A stretch of DNA of 64,000 bases from Lumbricus rubellus. Its lineage: Eukaryota; Annelida; Clitellata; Crassiclitellata; Lumbricidae. The stretch is from positions 22,228,811 through 22,292,810 of the forward strand of contig OX243815.1 in assembly GCA_945859605.1 (NCBI GenBank), given 5' to 3'. The translations under genes and the position numbers were made by a program. Below, one piece after another: positions 43,673-56,840 of the stretch; positions within the stretch are counted from its first letter, which is position 1, and the number at the start of each line of letters is the position of its first letter. A model generated the notes under the pieces. That model was not told the origin of the DNA and made no database searches. It saw only the letters and a program-made list of their open reading frames with translations.

Positions 43673-45600
43673 ATTGTGCGATTGTGCGTGGTATAAGAAT
43701 TCTGGGCAGATGTCCCAAGCATGAGAGGACTTAAAATTAACTCAGACAGTCCACAGTATGTTCCTTGGCCGGGCTGCTGGTAAACATAAAATGACCTATA
43801 GGATGTCACAGTGGTCCAAACTCGCTCAGTTTTCTACTTGTTACAGACAGAGAATTAAAATTTTGAAGGCTACAGGTTAAAGTCCATAAACCCATGGAAA
43901 ATGTTTTGCTTTCTGCAGCCCAAAATGTTATAAATTTCCCACAATTATCTCTGAGACCTTTTACCCTGTATAGTAATTATGCGGACGGTGCAGAATTTCT
44001 CTCCTAACTGGAGCCTCGCATTTAAAACATCTCCATGGAGATAAGCTGGAAACTCATTTCCATCCGGACATATTATATCCATCCGAGTACATGCATTCAA
44101 ACGCACCCAGAGGCACAGTTCTGATAGTTGTGAAAACCGCGCACTCCTTTCTTCTCGTATACCGTATACGTAAATCATTTTCTATTCCAAGTAATAGTCG
44201 AAGAACAACAATTAGACTAGCATATAATATAACGCGCAGCCTCTGAAGGACTCAGTCGAATGGAGGTCTTCGTGTTCGATGAGAAGAGATTCTATGGAAC
44301 GTTATTCCACCGAATGAAAGAGATTTCCCTGTGGTGGAAAATTCCACTCGATGGACGAGGAGTAATATGTATATATAGGATGGACCATGCAGCGGACACT
44401 TTGCTTGAATGAAAGTCTGTCTCGTCTGACGTTTATGAGATGGGACTCTCTTCTATTAATGTGAATAGAACACGACATTCATCAGTTTACTAATTGAATA
44501 AAGTGAATGGCTTAATGCGAAATTATATACACATGCATGTTGTGTGCATACATGTAGGCTATCTATACATGCATATATGTAGTACACTCGGATACATATA
44601 CAATGCATATAATTATAAATGCTTTACAGCGCATTTTCATACATGCCTCTGAGTATAGATCTTGAAGGGTCGCTATATAAATTTATGTGATTGATACAGT
44701 CATAAAATGCATATAGGCCCTACAGTGCCTACACGTTATAACCTACATGCATTACAAAGCATGAGTAGACTTTAGGCCTACATACAATGTATTATTATAC
44801 ACTCTTATTTCTTTGGGCTGCATATCGTGCTGAGAGCGCCTCTGAATAGCTATAGCAGGCCTACTGAAAGAGGCGGTTATAAATTCTGATAGGCCTATAT
44901 ACGATTCGATACATACATTGTACACATACATAATTGCAAACTTATACATACATAAAATGATTGCATGCATGCAGAGATAAATGCATGCATGCATTTGCAA
45001 ACATACATAGCTTAATACACAAACTCACACGTACTACATGAATATTTACACAGCATACAGCGTATACGTGTTTAACTTTAGTTTGCAGTAAGAAGAATAG
45101 AAAGAGGGTGCAGGCAATTAGAAAAGAGACGACTCTGCTTGGTTGTAATGAAGTGTGTATATATATAATTATATATATATATGATTATATAGCCTATATA
45201 TAATTATATAATTATATATACATTCTCAACGGAGAACGTCATCAAGAGTGACTGCGTGTCAAATGCATTGCAACATACATGGCAACTTCCGTAGGCTACA
45301 TGGCGAGTCTTATTGCCTTTGAGCACATGCAGAAAGACAAAGAAAGGTATATATAGACAAATTAACGGACACACAGACATACCACTATAACTTGCTCTAC
45401 CAAAATAATTAGCAATCATTGACTCAGAACACGACTGTAGTCTATAAGGCTACGTGTTACATGCATGTGTAAGTTGCCGGTGACTGCTAAGGTTATCCGA
45501 ATTAAATTTTTTGATGACTTTTCCTACTGTATTGTAAACGACCACTTACGCTATAGCGTAGGAAGGCTATTGTGAGGTAAATGCGTTAAACTAAATGTCT
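43673..45600. other. non-coding stretch with LINE/SINE tail relics
   Basis: Tail-like fragments at 44636-44690 (ctctgagtatagatcttgaa, gggtcgctatataaat) and 44825-44890. TA-rich tract 45155-45225. No gene supported. Confidence 0.45.
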
Positions 45601-45631
45601 AGAAGCATGAATAAGCTTATAAGCCTTCTGC

Positions 45632-45666
45632 ACACATACACACACACAACACACACACACACACAC

Positions 45667-45710
<44 letters not shown>

Positions 45711-45752
45711 CACACACACACCTACACACACACAACACATGTACACACACAC
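45632..45752. repeat. CA microsatellite
   Basis: CA array with ctacaca interruptions. Confidence 0.9.
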
Positions 45753-45989
45753 GAAAAAGTGCAGCGGCTCCGTAAAGTGGTTTTTCGTCCTTTGATCTAT
45801 CTCGCTGAAAGGCAGTTGTCTAGCGTGTTTTGTAAATGGTTTTTTGAAATCATCTCTCGATCCTTGTTGATGATTCAGCAAGATATTATCATCTCGTCTA
45901 CATCCTTCAATTCCACTGTACAGAAACTTCAGAGGAAAGGTGTTGTTAATCGTCTGAGCTACATGTCGTCATCATCTGTATAATACATC

Positions 45990-46420
45990 TCGTTCAGAAT
46001 GCAGCAACCGGACTTCCGAATGACCTGCCTAAATATTTACACGTAGGCTACATCCGACGACATGCGACGTATACACACCACTAGCTGTCATCTGGTGTTA
46101 CTGATCGGGTTTCATTCAAAATCGCTACATAGCTGATCCGGACTACAACTCAAACATTTCTGTCATTTGTTTTGACACTCAAACTCGCCGGTGTTCTCTC
46201 GTCTGCAGCCTCTCGTGAAATGATTTGATTTCATTCTGTTTTTAACCAATACCATCCATGCATGCATGCAGCCATAGTCTGCTGAACTTTTCGTTTGCGG
46301 CGCTGCGGATCTATAGAATGCTCTTCCCGGCTCTGTTCGTGACACTAATGTTATTCACGGCCAATGTTTGATTTTCTCTAAAGACGCATTTTTCAGCTGT
46401 TCGACGACCACGTGTTGAGC
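45990..46420 (+). pseudogene. degenerate LINE reverse-transcriptase C-terminal region
   Basis: Broken frames give IQNAATGLP-like and, near 46290-46370, a NALPGSVRDTNVI stretch. It resembles the QNAAxRL and WNSLPxxVR blocks of CR1/L2-type LINEs. Several stops and frameshifts. Confidence 0.5.
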
Positions 46421-48240
46421 GTTTCTGAGACCTTGTTAAGATCGAGGTCCTTTATAAATGTCCTATATTACATTTCATTTTTCGGACCCTAGCAAAACTG
46501 CACTGTGCTTGTATTATACTTCTCGCTCGCAGTCACACAATCAGCTGAGTATATAGGTTGCAATATAAATTTTGTTTAGGCTGATTAATAGGCTACCCAG
46601 TAGTTTCTATCATGAGATCATGAGACAGTCCCATCACACCTAGCATTACTCTCTGTAGTGGTATAGCCTACTTGATGATTCAATTTCGATAATATCATAC
46701 AGTCCTGAATGGCAAGGTCGAAAAATCTTCTCAATCCTCTCATGACCGAATATTATCTTCTATGAGGCACAAGTCCTATCAACTCCACTGCAGGTGTGAT
46801 TGCTTTGTGCTCTGGCTTTTTAGCAGTATAATTAGATTGGAATTAATTGGATTGAAATCAAGGTGGACGTATTGTCTTTAAAGTGCTCAGATAATTCTAC
46901 GTTTTCAGTCTTTGCCCGCAAAATGTCGGTCCAGAACTATTCCACATATATTTATTTATGTATAGGCCTATATATATTTATATACATGTGTGTGTATGTA
47001 TGAGTCGTCTATATAGATAGACAAAGTGCATTAGCTAAGTGCATCCACATGCTTTAAAGATCAAGAAAGCAGCATTAAGTACCGTCAAGTGTGAGTGCAT
47101 GCGACGGGTATATCCTACATGTATAGAGAGAAATACTTAGAGATGGTCCAAGCGGGGACCGTGGGGCATTGCGCCGCTATCAATCACGAAGTAGCCTATA
47201 TATACCACAGGCCTTCATTATGCTAGAGGCGTCATCAATCAATTCGGCGCCAACCATCACATCATTGTAAACAAAAGTGGCGTATAATACTGCAGAGACA
47301 GGTTGCATGGCAGAAACAGAGCTGTCAATCAGCGAATGAGGCAGACGACAATACGACTCTATGCATAGAGTTGTTGTTATTGAAAAGCAAAGATCGTCGT
47401 TTAGCATGCTGCTGGCATTTTGTGTGGCATCTGGGATGGGTTTCGTATTGGCCAGATGTCAGCGTGTAGACGAAATAGTAGGATGCATAGGCAGCATAGG
47501 CGGCAATGGCATAGGCTGGTTAGGTTGATTGGCCGCTATCGTCAGCACTTAAGAGCAGAAGTCAACCCATACGTATAGTGGGGCTGTGTAAATCTTTCTC
47601 AAAGACGCAAATAGACAAACACGCAATATACACGGAACACATGCACGAGATTACACACGACTACGACGATGCTGGTATGCATGTATCCTATCAACACACG
47701 GATCAACTTGCTTAGCTCTAAAACTAAGTAGCGGCAGCACTTGGATTTTCTCTCAAATATCAGTAGGCCTGGCCTGTGCTCTGAAACCTTGACTGAATTC
47801 ATACTTGATAGGATCTCTTGTGCACCGAATAAATCTACATGAATACTACATGGAAATGTGATACAAGGTAACCTCTTCGTTCAACTTTGATTTTCATCCA
47901 ACTTCAACACATGATCTACGAATAATTTATTATAATCTGAAGATTGAAGGGCATTTGGTGCGATATGAGATCATGTGACGATGTGAAGGAGCGTTGCGTT
48001 TAAGATAATAATTTGCCAAAGCTATTATAATGTACTTTGATTCTTAGTTGGCTATAGGCCTATATCTTTTGGCGAAAAGCTCTTGGTATACTCGGTTCAA
48101 CAGCATCCAGTTAGGCCATTAAAATTGCATCCCGACCAGGATGTAGTTTATTGTTCTAGCGATTTACCTTGAATAAAGTTTGCTCAAATAATTATGCTCT
48201 ATACAGAAAATCAGTTGGACAAAGCATGTTTCAAATGAAG
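46421..48240. other. non-coding stretch
   Basis: No gene or structured repeat supported. Confidence 0.4.
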
Positions 48241-48515
48241 AAGTACTAATGATGGTAGAAGAGAAAGGATCTCTGCTGGACACAATAAAAAATAAGACAA
48301 AAGAATTGAGTGGGACATTTGATAAGAGGTGACTCACTGCAGAAAGAAATAATTGAAGGAAGATTGGAGGTAAAGAGGTGCAGAGGAAGGCCTAGACAAA
48401 AACTGCTGGACGGGATGATGGAAGAGGGATACAGAGAACTGAAGGACATGGCACAACAGCGTGAAAAGTGGAAACATTGGACGTTTGGACCTGCCGCTTG
48501 GCAGAGAACGTAAAG
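48240..48515 (+). pseudogene. LINE reverse-transcriptase C-terminal fragment
   Basis: Open frame with GHLIRGDSLQKEIIEGRLEV and RCRGRPRQKLLDG, a block typical of the end of many non-LTR retrotransposon RT domains. A diverged SLLDTIKNK-like lead lies just upstream in another frame. Only the last ~90 codons are present. Confidence 0.75.
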
Positions 48516-49669
48516 AAGAAGGCTGTGCTACTCTCCCTACTAGCAGCGAAGGTCATTTTGTTATTTAAAAAATTACTACAGTCACAGTAATAGCATCACT
48601 GGTCGACCACTATGTGAGGAAATTTGATTTCGTGTTTATGGAGCAGAATAGCATATTAGACTGCTAGCTATAACTGAGCTGTTAAAATCAACATCTAATC
48701 AATACAGTTTCACTACAGTCAAATGCAAAGTAATTAGTGCCGTGGTCAATCGAATAGAGTCAAAGTTATGGCTTGGATGGTATACTTTCACAGCTGTAGT
48801 ATAATATGGCGGTTAGGCTATAGTTGTAAGTTATTATCATTTTGTACACGGTACCGGTATAATGATGAGGAAGATGAAGGAATAGACCTATCCAATGTCA
48901 TAATCTCAATGTTTATTGTAGAAACTGCAGTTCATTAAGCAAACATTAAAATTAATGACATCCTTACCAGGTCCTGTTAATGAAATAACTTCGATCTGTG
49001 GATCGATTCATTTTGAAAGTTGCAATAATATGAAAGCACGAAGATTTAAAACGCGGACACTGCATGTTGAGTCTAAAGGTCGTTTATGGTATACCCGGTA
49101 CGCCCTATGATCCTTGCAGGCTATTAGGACCATACGATGACACGACTTGTGTATAATTATAAGCCACACTATAGGCCAATATGTATACAAACTTAGCTCT
49201 TGGATTTTATTCGCTAAATATATGTCAGACCATTGACGATGATGCTCTTCCAAATTCGCTTTGAAGCCGACAGATGGCAAACAAGTGAGACTTCAGTTCA
49301 AGGTAATAAGCAAATTAGGGTCAACTGCTATGCTACTACCACTCCGCTCGACATCCAGGACCCCTGCATGCATGCGGTACACATTTTATATCTGATGAGC
49401 TCCAGATGTTGTAATCAGTCCAATCGACCAGATTTATGTTTGGGTTTGGAGTATGATTAATGACTGGTGTTTCAATTGTCAGCAGAACAGCTACAACTGT
49501 CTTTGTGTCAGTCCAAATCGTGGTTTCGTCTCTCTTCACAATTAATGGCAAATGCTGATTCGACGTTGAAAATATAGCAACGCAAACGGAGGCTAACGAA
49601 AGATTACATCTGCTGAAAAATGCAATGTTTTCCTATACAAGCACACATGATTTGCTTTTGCGCACGCGC

Positions 49670-49670
<1 letters not shown>
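48516..49670. other. non-coding stretch
   Basis: Nothing supported. Confidence 0.4.
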
Positions 49671-49868
<198 letters not shown>

Positions 49869-50425
49869 CAGTATCCCTCGCACATGTTGTCTGATTTGTG
49901 TGTTACTAAAAGAAATTCAGTGTGGCATACCAACAGATATGTTTTACCAATTACCTTAGATGACCTCAGCGCTGTTTACCAATCGGCTACGCTGAGCGTG
50001 CTTTATAACCAGACATCTGTGAATGGTCTGCTTAGATGGATGGCGCCTCGGCCTTCTGCTTTCAACTGTTGCTTTTACAAATGCAATTATTCTCGCCCTA
50101 GAACTCTGATGCATTCAATGGACTTAGAAGGTCAGGATGCAGCGGTCCAGTTTTCTACAAAGCCTTCAAATAGGCTGCCTAACATTATTCCTTGTTTTGT
50201 CCACGGTTCGAACACCCGAGTGCATCATAAAAGAATTAACACAAAATCTAAAAAGCGTCTATTAACGCTATAATTATATAACACAAACAGCTGCGATGAC
50301 TTCAATTCAAATCGAGTGGCTTAGCCTAATTCCTACACAAGCAACTTGACCATAAATAAAACTTGGAATATTGAGGCAAAATAGTTTGGACTGTAGTTTG
50401 AAATAGGTTAGAAGTGTGCGCCACA

Positions 50426-50598
50426 CATAGGCGTACGAGGCGGGGGTGCAGGGGGGGCAATTGCCCCCCCAGATTCGGGCAAGTTTGGTGGTTTTTTCGG
50501 GCAAACACAGACCCAAACGACTAAAAAAAAAAAAAAAAAAAAAAGGTCGTCAACTTTCGGGCAAGTCTGGATTTTCGGGCAAAAATAGTGGCGGACGA

Positions 50599-50631
<33 letters not shown>

Positions 50632-50860
50632 AAACAAAGGTCGTCAACTTTCGGGCAAGTCTGGTTTTTCGGGCAAAAATAGTCGCGGACGACAAAAAAA
50701 AAAAAAAAAAAAAAAAAAGGTCGTCAACTTTCGGGCAAGTCTGGTTTTTCGGGCAAAAATAGTCGCGGACGACTAAAAAAAAACTTTTTGGCCGGATAAA
50801 TTTTTCGGGCAGAACTTCAATTTTCGCCCCCCCACTTCTGAAACCTCCCGTACACCTATG
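50426..50860. mobile_element. hAT-type MITE with internal amplification, 435 bp
   Basis: Same family as 17271-17513: starts CATAGGCGTACGAGG, ends ctcccgtacacctatg, flanked by perfect 8-bp repeats GCGCCACA (50418-50425, 50861-50868). The internal unit (poly-A, ggtcgtcaactttcgggcaa, gtctggttttt) occurs about three times here but once or twice in the shorter member. Confidence 0.85.
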
Positions 50861-50868
50861 GCGCCACA

Positions 50869-52035
50869 TATTGACTTGCTTCCTACTAATAGCTTTTTGC
50901 TATTGGCTCAAAACTTAGACAACCATAGGCCTGGATTTAAAGTGATATTAATCGTAGTTTTTTGAGCGAAAGAGACACGCCAAAGCAGCAACCACGAAGG
51001 CTATTACATATCATGAAAAAGTCGATCAGAACGAAAATCCAGACCATAAATACTCTTCAGTTTAAGAATTATCGTTAAGTGGAATTTCAGGCTACTCTTG
51101 GAACAAGGATCACACACGACCAAGTTAGCCTACTTCACTCCACTGGTTCAGCGTCTGTGTGGCTGCATGCGATGAACCATGCATGCAAGTCCTGCAAAGC
51201 AGGGAACTGTTGTCGTTTGATGTTGAATAACAGTATAGGCCCTATAACATATCACAACTAGTCAGTCAAGAAAGCTTGTTGTCCCCGCTAGTCTACGTAT
51301 AGACTATAGAGGCACTAAGCCGCGCTATGATAAAAATGATCCACGGTCTCAGCTTTTCAAATAATTTCTGTTATGTAACACCCAACTGCTGTCTATACGT
51401 CAACTATCATTATGCCAATGTGTTTCAACTTTCAGGTCTACTCGTTAAACCGCCAACTTCAATTTAGTTTTGGTAGTTGTAGTAGAAAAAAACTAAGCTT
51501 ATATAGGCATATTGCCGTTCGCTTAGTAGGAAATGTCCCAACTGTGTTTTTATGATCAAGGCCGCACATATCTTTTTTGCGCCTGAACTTCTACTGGTTT
51601 TCAAAGGTTTATTTGTTGAATTCAGTTTTGCATGCGTGACAGTGATGTGGAGAATCGTCAAATTTCACGACAGCGCATAATGTGTTGCATGCGCTATATA
51701 ATGCATCCAAGTTTTTGTAAATCACATTTAGGCCGACGCACGCGCAAACACACACACTCACGCACACAAACTTGTAGATTATTATGCAATCACTTGAATT
51801 CTCTTGATACATTGATGAGACAAACATCATAACATGCGATAGGTATTTGTGACAGTTCCTACTAACTTGCCCTGACTTCAGATATGCGACGCTTTATTTC
51901 TCTACTGAATTTTCTTTGAAGAATCATTTTTGCTTGCCGCTCAGCATGCCTGTTGAGCTTCATGAAATCCTTTACCGTTCGTTCTACTGAAACTAACCTT
52001 CCCAGGCAACTAGTGTGTTGTGTGCGCGCGCGCTT
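50869..52035. other. non-coding stretch
   Basis: Nothing supported. Confidence 0.4.
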
Positions 52036-52039
52036 GTTG

Positions 52040-52081
52040 TGTTGTGTGTGTGCGCGCGTGCGGTGTGTGTGTGTTTGTGTT

Positions 52082-52142
<61 letters not shown>
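52040..52142. repeat. GT microsatellite
   Basis: GT array with short GC and TTTG interruptions. Confidence 0.9.
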
Positions 52143-52144
<2 letters not shown>

Positions 52145-52403
52145 CTGTCTAAGACACACACACACTTCGAGGTCGGAATAAATTTTCTATCTTCCATTAC
52201 AACGCATCGCTACGTCGCACAACATCGTCGGCCGAATCCTCGTTGACATCTCTAAACCTGCATCCAAGAATGTTTATTACAAACATGGCGGCGCTTTGAT
52301 TTATCCACTATAAAGCCAGTGGAATGGCCTCTCCTCCTTGGCAACAAAGACCCATCGCCGAGGCCCGAGGCCTATTTTCCCCAGCTCCGGACACCTAGGC
52401 CTC

Positions 52404-52472
52404 GTCCGCCCGCCCGTCCGTCCGTCCGTCCGTTATTCCGTCCGTTATTCCGTCCGTCCGTCCGTCCGTCCG
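52404..52472. repeat. CCGT microsatellite
   Basis: CCGT/CCGC units with two tattccgt interruptions. Confidence 0.85.
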
Positions 52473-52789
52473 TGCCTCCTCCTCGTATATAAAGGGACAG
52501 CAGCGACGACTTCGAGATAAGTCCCTGGATGAGAAAATAAATCGAAATCTCGACAAATGTCATCAAGTCGGCAAACTTTGCTTATCTGAGGATCAGTGCC
52601 TCATGACAAGCCCCTCGATCGATCGATTGGCCAGTCTTAAAAGGCGGATTAATTGCCAGACGACGACGAATTTCTCGTCATCGTCTGTAAGCGGCGCTGG
52701 TGGCCGTCGCGAGGGAAGCATCTGCGGCGGAGGAGACAGGCGCCACGAGTGATACTAAAGAGGGGAAGGCACTCGGAAGGAGGGAATGA

Positions 52790-53332
52790 GAAGGAGTAGG
52801 AGAAGGAGTAGGAGAAGGAGGAGAAGAAGGAGTAGGAGAAGGAGGAGGAGGAAAAGAAGGAGGAGGGAATGAGGAGAAGGAGGAGGAGAAGGAGGAGAAG
52901 GAGGAGGAGAAGGAGAAGGAGGAGGAGGAGAAGAAGGAGGGAATGAGGAGAAGGAGGAGGAGGAGAAGGAGGAGAAGGAGAAGAAGGAGGAAGAATGAAG
53001 AGAAGGAGGAGGGAATGAAGAGAAGGAGGAGGAGAAGGAGGAGGAGAAGGAGTAGGAGGAGAAGAAGGAGGAGAAGGAGGAGGAGGAGGAGGAGGAAGAG
53101 GAGGAGAAGGAGGAGGAGGAGGAGAAGGAGAAGGAGGAGGAGAAGGAGGAGGGAATGAGGAGAAGGAGGAGGAGGAGAAGGAGGAGAAGGAGGAGAAGGA
53201 GGAGGGAATGAAGAGAAGGAGGAGGAGAAAGAGGAGGAGAAGGAGTAGGAGGAGGAGGAGGAAGAGGAGGAGAAAGAGGAGGAAGAGTAGGAGGAGAAGG
53301 AGGAGGAGGAGAAGGAGGAGAAGGAGAGTGGT
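52790..53332. repeat. GGA/GAA purine-strand array, ~540 bp
   Basis: Almost pure purine (AGGAGG/AGAAGG) on the plus strand with occasional gaatga and gtagga. Long polyarginine or polyserine/leucine frames are artefacts. Confidence 0.95.
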
Positions 53333-53639
53333 GACGATTTACGCTTCACGACGAGTCATGGCATCTGTTTACCGAGCGACGAAGCCGAGGTCTTTACCGT
53401 CAGGCGCCATCAGATTCATCTTTCCTCTTCTCCTCCGTATATTCTGTCTCTGCGGTCTCCTTATAAGTCCTCCTCCTCATGCTGCATAGATGCTTCTTTG
53501 TATGTCTCCGATGCTGACGTACACCGTCTTCTCGTGAGTCTCTTTCTCTCTTGCATAGTTCTCCTCGTTCTCTCCCTCTCTTTCCCCTACTTATACTGTC
53601 CGTATTTCTCTCCGTATCCTTACATCGTGTGTGCGTCTG

Positions 53640-53945
53640 TCTCTCTGTATATCTGCATATCTGTATCTATGTATCTTTGTATCTCTGTATCTATGTATCT
53701 CTGTATTTCTGTATCTTGGTATTTCTGTATCTCTGTATCTTAGTCTCTCTCTCTCTCTCTCCCTCTGTTTCTCTGTCACTGTATGTGTCGCTCTATCTCT
53801 CTGTCTGTTTCTCTTTCTCTGTATGTCTCTCTGTGTCTGTCTGTCCGTCCGTCTGTCTGTCGTCCTGCCTGTCTGTCCGTCTGTCTGTCGTCCTGCCTGT
53901 CTGTCTGTCTGCCTCTGTCTGTCTGTCTGTCTCTCTCTCTCTCAT
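53640..53945. repeat. TATCTCTG / CTGT microsatellite complex
   Basis: First TGTATCTCTGTATCTA-type units, then CT and CTGT/CCGT runs. Confidence 0.85.
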
Positions 53946-55455
53946 TCAATCTGTACCTATTTGTTTTGCACTTCTTGTTTCTGTACGTGTTTGGTTTCAA
54001 CTGCCACCAATCTCTCCAACAAGTTCTCTTCATCCAGCCTCAGTTTCTGCCAGTGTGTCTCTATTACTTTCCACACATCCTTCTCTCTCTGTGTTTGTCG
54101 GTTGCTTCTGTATGCACATCTCGATCAAACTTAATTGGTATCGCCACCCTCTCTGTTGGTTTTTCCAGCACCATCTCCTAAATGTCTGTCTCACTGTCCT
54201 TCTCAGGACGACTTCTCATCAACTGGTCGTCCTGCCGGACAATTTCCTTACATCCTGTTGACTCTTGTTTAAAACGGCGCCTCTGTTTGTTGCCCAGTTC
54301 TTATCCTTTGTCTTATATATACTATAGACTATCCAAGGTTCTGAAAATATCTCGGATTCAAGGCTTAAGCGAGTGCAGATTTCATTGCCGCTTCCAATTG
54401 TGATTGCTTTGTGCATTATTTATAACAGCCGTCCAATGGAAAATCTCAATTCATTCGTTGCTTCAACTCTGAAAATGTTTTGCAGGAGACATTCCTGGAA
54501 ACCGTTTTAGTTCTTATTCGACGGAATATGGAGGTCAGGAAAGCATTCAGTGGCGGCGCCCTGAAGGCATAAAATTTCAGAAGTCTGCTCTATAGGGTCA
54601 TGGGAATTGTCAGCAGGTCGAAGAAATTAATGTTTGGGCTTGACGCATCAGACAGTATAGCTTCAAAATATTATGCAGCATAACTTCGAAATAATGTAAA
54701 ACGAAGAAATTATCATTGACTGATGATAACCCAATTGTAGCAGCCTACATTCAAATTTGAAATAATTCAGCATTAAAACGTTAAACTTTAGTTACTCTAC
54801 TAATCTTTAAAAACTTGGATAGAAGTAGGCTTACTAATCATGCTGCTGCTCAGAACACCAGGAACGCTGATAGTAACAAGACATAGCCTACATTGTAAGT
54901 TAACGTAGCCTACACGAATTATAACGGAAACTATCAACGTGGAGTTGAGATAATTGCTTTGGTATGCCTTCGATTAGTGCCTGTCATTTTTTTGGCTGAT
55001 TCTGCACGTTCCCACATCTTTTTGCACCGTGTTTTATGTATAGGAGACTAAAAAATTCTATCTGTTCGTTTCAGGAATGAGATGTAATTCTTCCTCCTCC
55101 GCACTAACCGATCCTCCTCCTTTCCTTATAATTATATTCATATAATATATAGACCTAGGCCTACTTGTAATCATATGTATATTATAACTATGTATAATTA
55201 TCGTCTTCTTTCCGTCATCGCTCTAATGGCACTACCTGCCGCAGAGCTAGATCACAAGATAGAAAAAAGAATTACAGAATCCGAATAATTATATACTTGA
55301 GGGCTAAGAAATGCGACTCTCTGATCTCCGTGTGTTGTACATAATTACACAATACGCCTACATGTATATGTACAACAAAAGGAGATCAGAGATTCGCATT
55401 TCATGGCTTGTGCCACAGGTGCATGCATGCACAGATACATTCCATAATATCGTGA
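53946..55455. other. non-coding stretch
   Basis: No gene supported. Confidence 0.4.
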
Positions 55456-55458
55456 ATT

Positions 55459-55473
55459 TCTCTCTCTCTCTCT

Positions 55474-55545
<72 letters not shown>
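55459..55545. repeat. CT microsatellite
   Basis: About 40 CT units with rare TTT. Confidence 0.95.
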
Positions 55546-56144
55546 GTACGTTTTTTTGCCGTTTTTTTGTAGGCCTACTGCTTTCATCTTTTTCCTCTGC
55601 ATGGTCTCTGATCTCCATATGCGTTTCCATCCACACGTGTTAGCCTATACTCATCTCTACCATTGTTCTATTAAAAAGCGTGATTTAGGAGTGCAATTTT
55701 GCCATGTCTTAATTGGTCCAACCTAGATTCTTGAAAACTATTAGCAAAACTGCGATTCGGATTCCGTATATAACGAGTCGTTTTCAATTCAACATTTTGT
55801 TATTCAATATTCTGAGCTGTTATTATAGACGTAACTGGTTCGATTGAGACATTTTCTTTTGTGACTTATCTTTGACATTTGTGGCACCATCAACGTCAGA
55901 CATGCTCGCACTATATAGGCCCTATATATAATTATATATAGGCCTATATATAAAATATATAATAATTATATAGACTCAAAGACTGCATACTAAAAGCATG
56001 ATATGTTCGATGTCGATACCGTTTATCTCGTTCAACCACGACTTCCTGGACAAACAAACTGAGCGAATTGTGCAGAGTTGAGAGCCAGTCGTTGAAAGAC
56101 TTCGTTCTTCTCTGAGTAGGTGGGTGGACCAGAGCCACAATAAG

Positions 56145-56277
56145 TCTGGTAAGGGCCCGGGTACTGTGTTAATACAACCCACTGGTCCACACCACGCACA
56201 TATTCATAACTGCAGGCCCTCGAAACCGCGGACCCGGGTGCTGCAGCACCATTAGCACTCACCATAATGCGGGCCTG
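56145..56277. mobile_element. fragment of the caggcccgcattaagg MITE family
   Basis: Shares gggcccgggtactgtgttaa and acccgggtgctgcagcacca and ends ataatgcgggcctg, like the end of the 1461-2293 element. The left terminus is missing. Confidence 0.6.
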
Positions 56278-56529
56278 GGGTGGACAAAAAATGATGACAA
56301 ATTGAAATTAACAACTTCACACAGTTCGCAGCAGATGGCTATCACTGTCAACTGCATTTTATATTCCGCATATTGCTCATTACTTGGTCCGATCCTTAGC
56401 GTAATAAACACGGTTGATCTGATCGAGATTATCTTTTTTTAATCCAGGTGCTTGCGTTTATTAGTTTGCTAAATTGCAAAGCTTGCACGATTCACGCAAT
56501 ACTTCGATTGTTCTTCAATTACTTAGTAC

Positions 56530-56702
56530 GTCTGTCTGTCTGTTTATCTGTCTGTCTGTCTGTTTATCTGTCTGTCTGTCTGCTTATCTGTCTGCTGTCT
56601 GTTTATCTGTCTGTCTGTTTTATCTGTCTGTCTGTCTGTCTGTTTATCTGTCTGTCTGTCTGTTTATCTGTCTATCTGTTTATCTGTCTGTCTGTTTATC
56701 TG
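56530..56702. repeat. CTGT/TTAT microsatellite
   Basis: TCTG units with TTTA; it ends ten bases before a coding exon, so it provides the pyrimidine tract of that acceptor. Confidence 0.9.
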
Positions 56703-56712
56703 CTGGATGTAG

Positions 56713-56840
56713 GCCTGGAATGAAGAAATCCTCATGGTGGAAGAGGAGGACAGCCCTGGAGAAGATTCTCTTTGTCATCCTTCTCATTGTCTCAGCATCA
56801 GCAGCCGTAGCGATTGTAGTCATCACCGGAATATTCTCAG
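56713..56840 (+). CDS. M13 peptidase exon: cytosolic tail and membrane anchor
   Basis: Acceptor gatgtag ending 56712, donor gtagaa at 56841. In-frame ATG at 56720. Encodes a basic WWKRRTALEK tail followed by ~25 hydrophobic residues (ILFVILLIVSASAAVAIVVI), the positive-inside arrangement of type II proteins. If no upstream exon exists, the ATG at 56720 is the start. Confidence 0.8.

Noticed and set aside
49884..50273. 129-codon plus-strand frame after the TCTG array
   Set aside because: No domain, no splice or start context, no similarity I recognise; length is within chance.
52678..53489. Polyserine/leucine and polyarginine open frames
   Set aside because: Translations of a GGA/GAA array with no protein-like segment or splice context.
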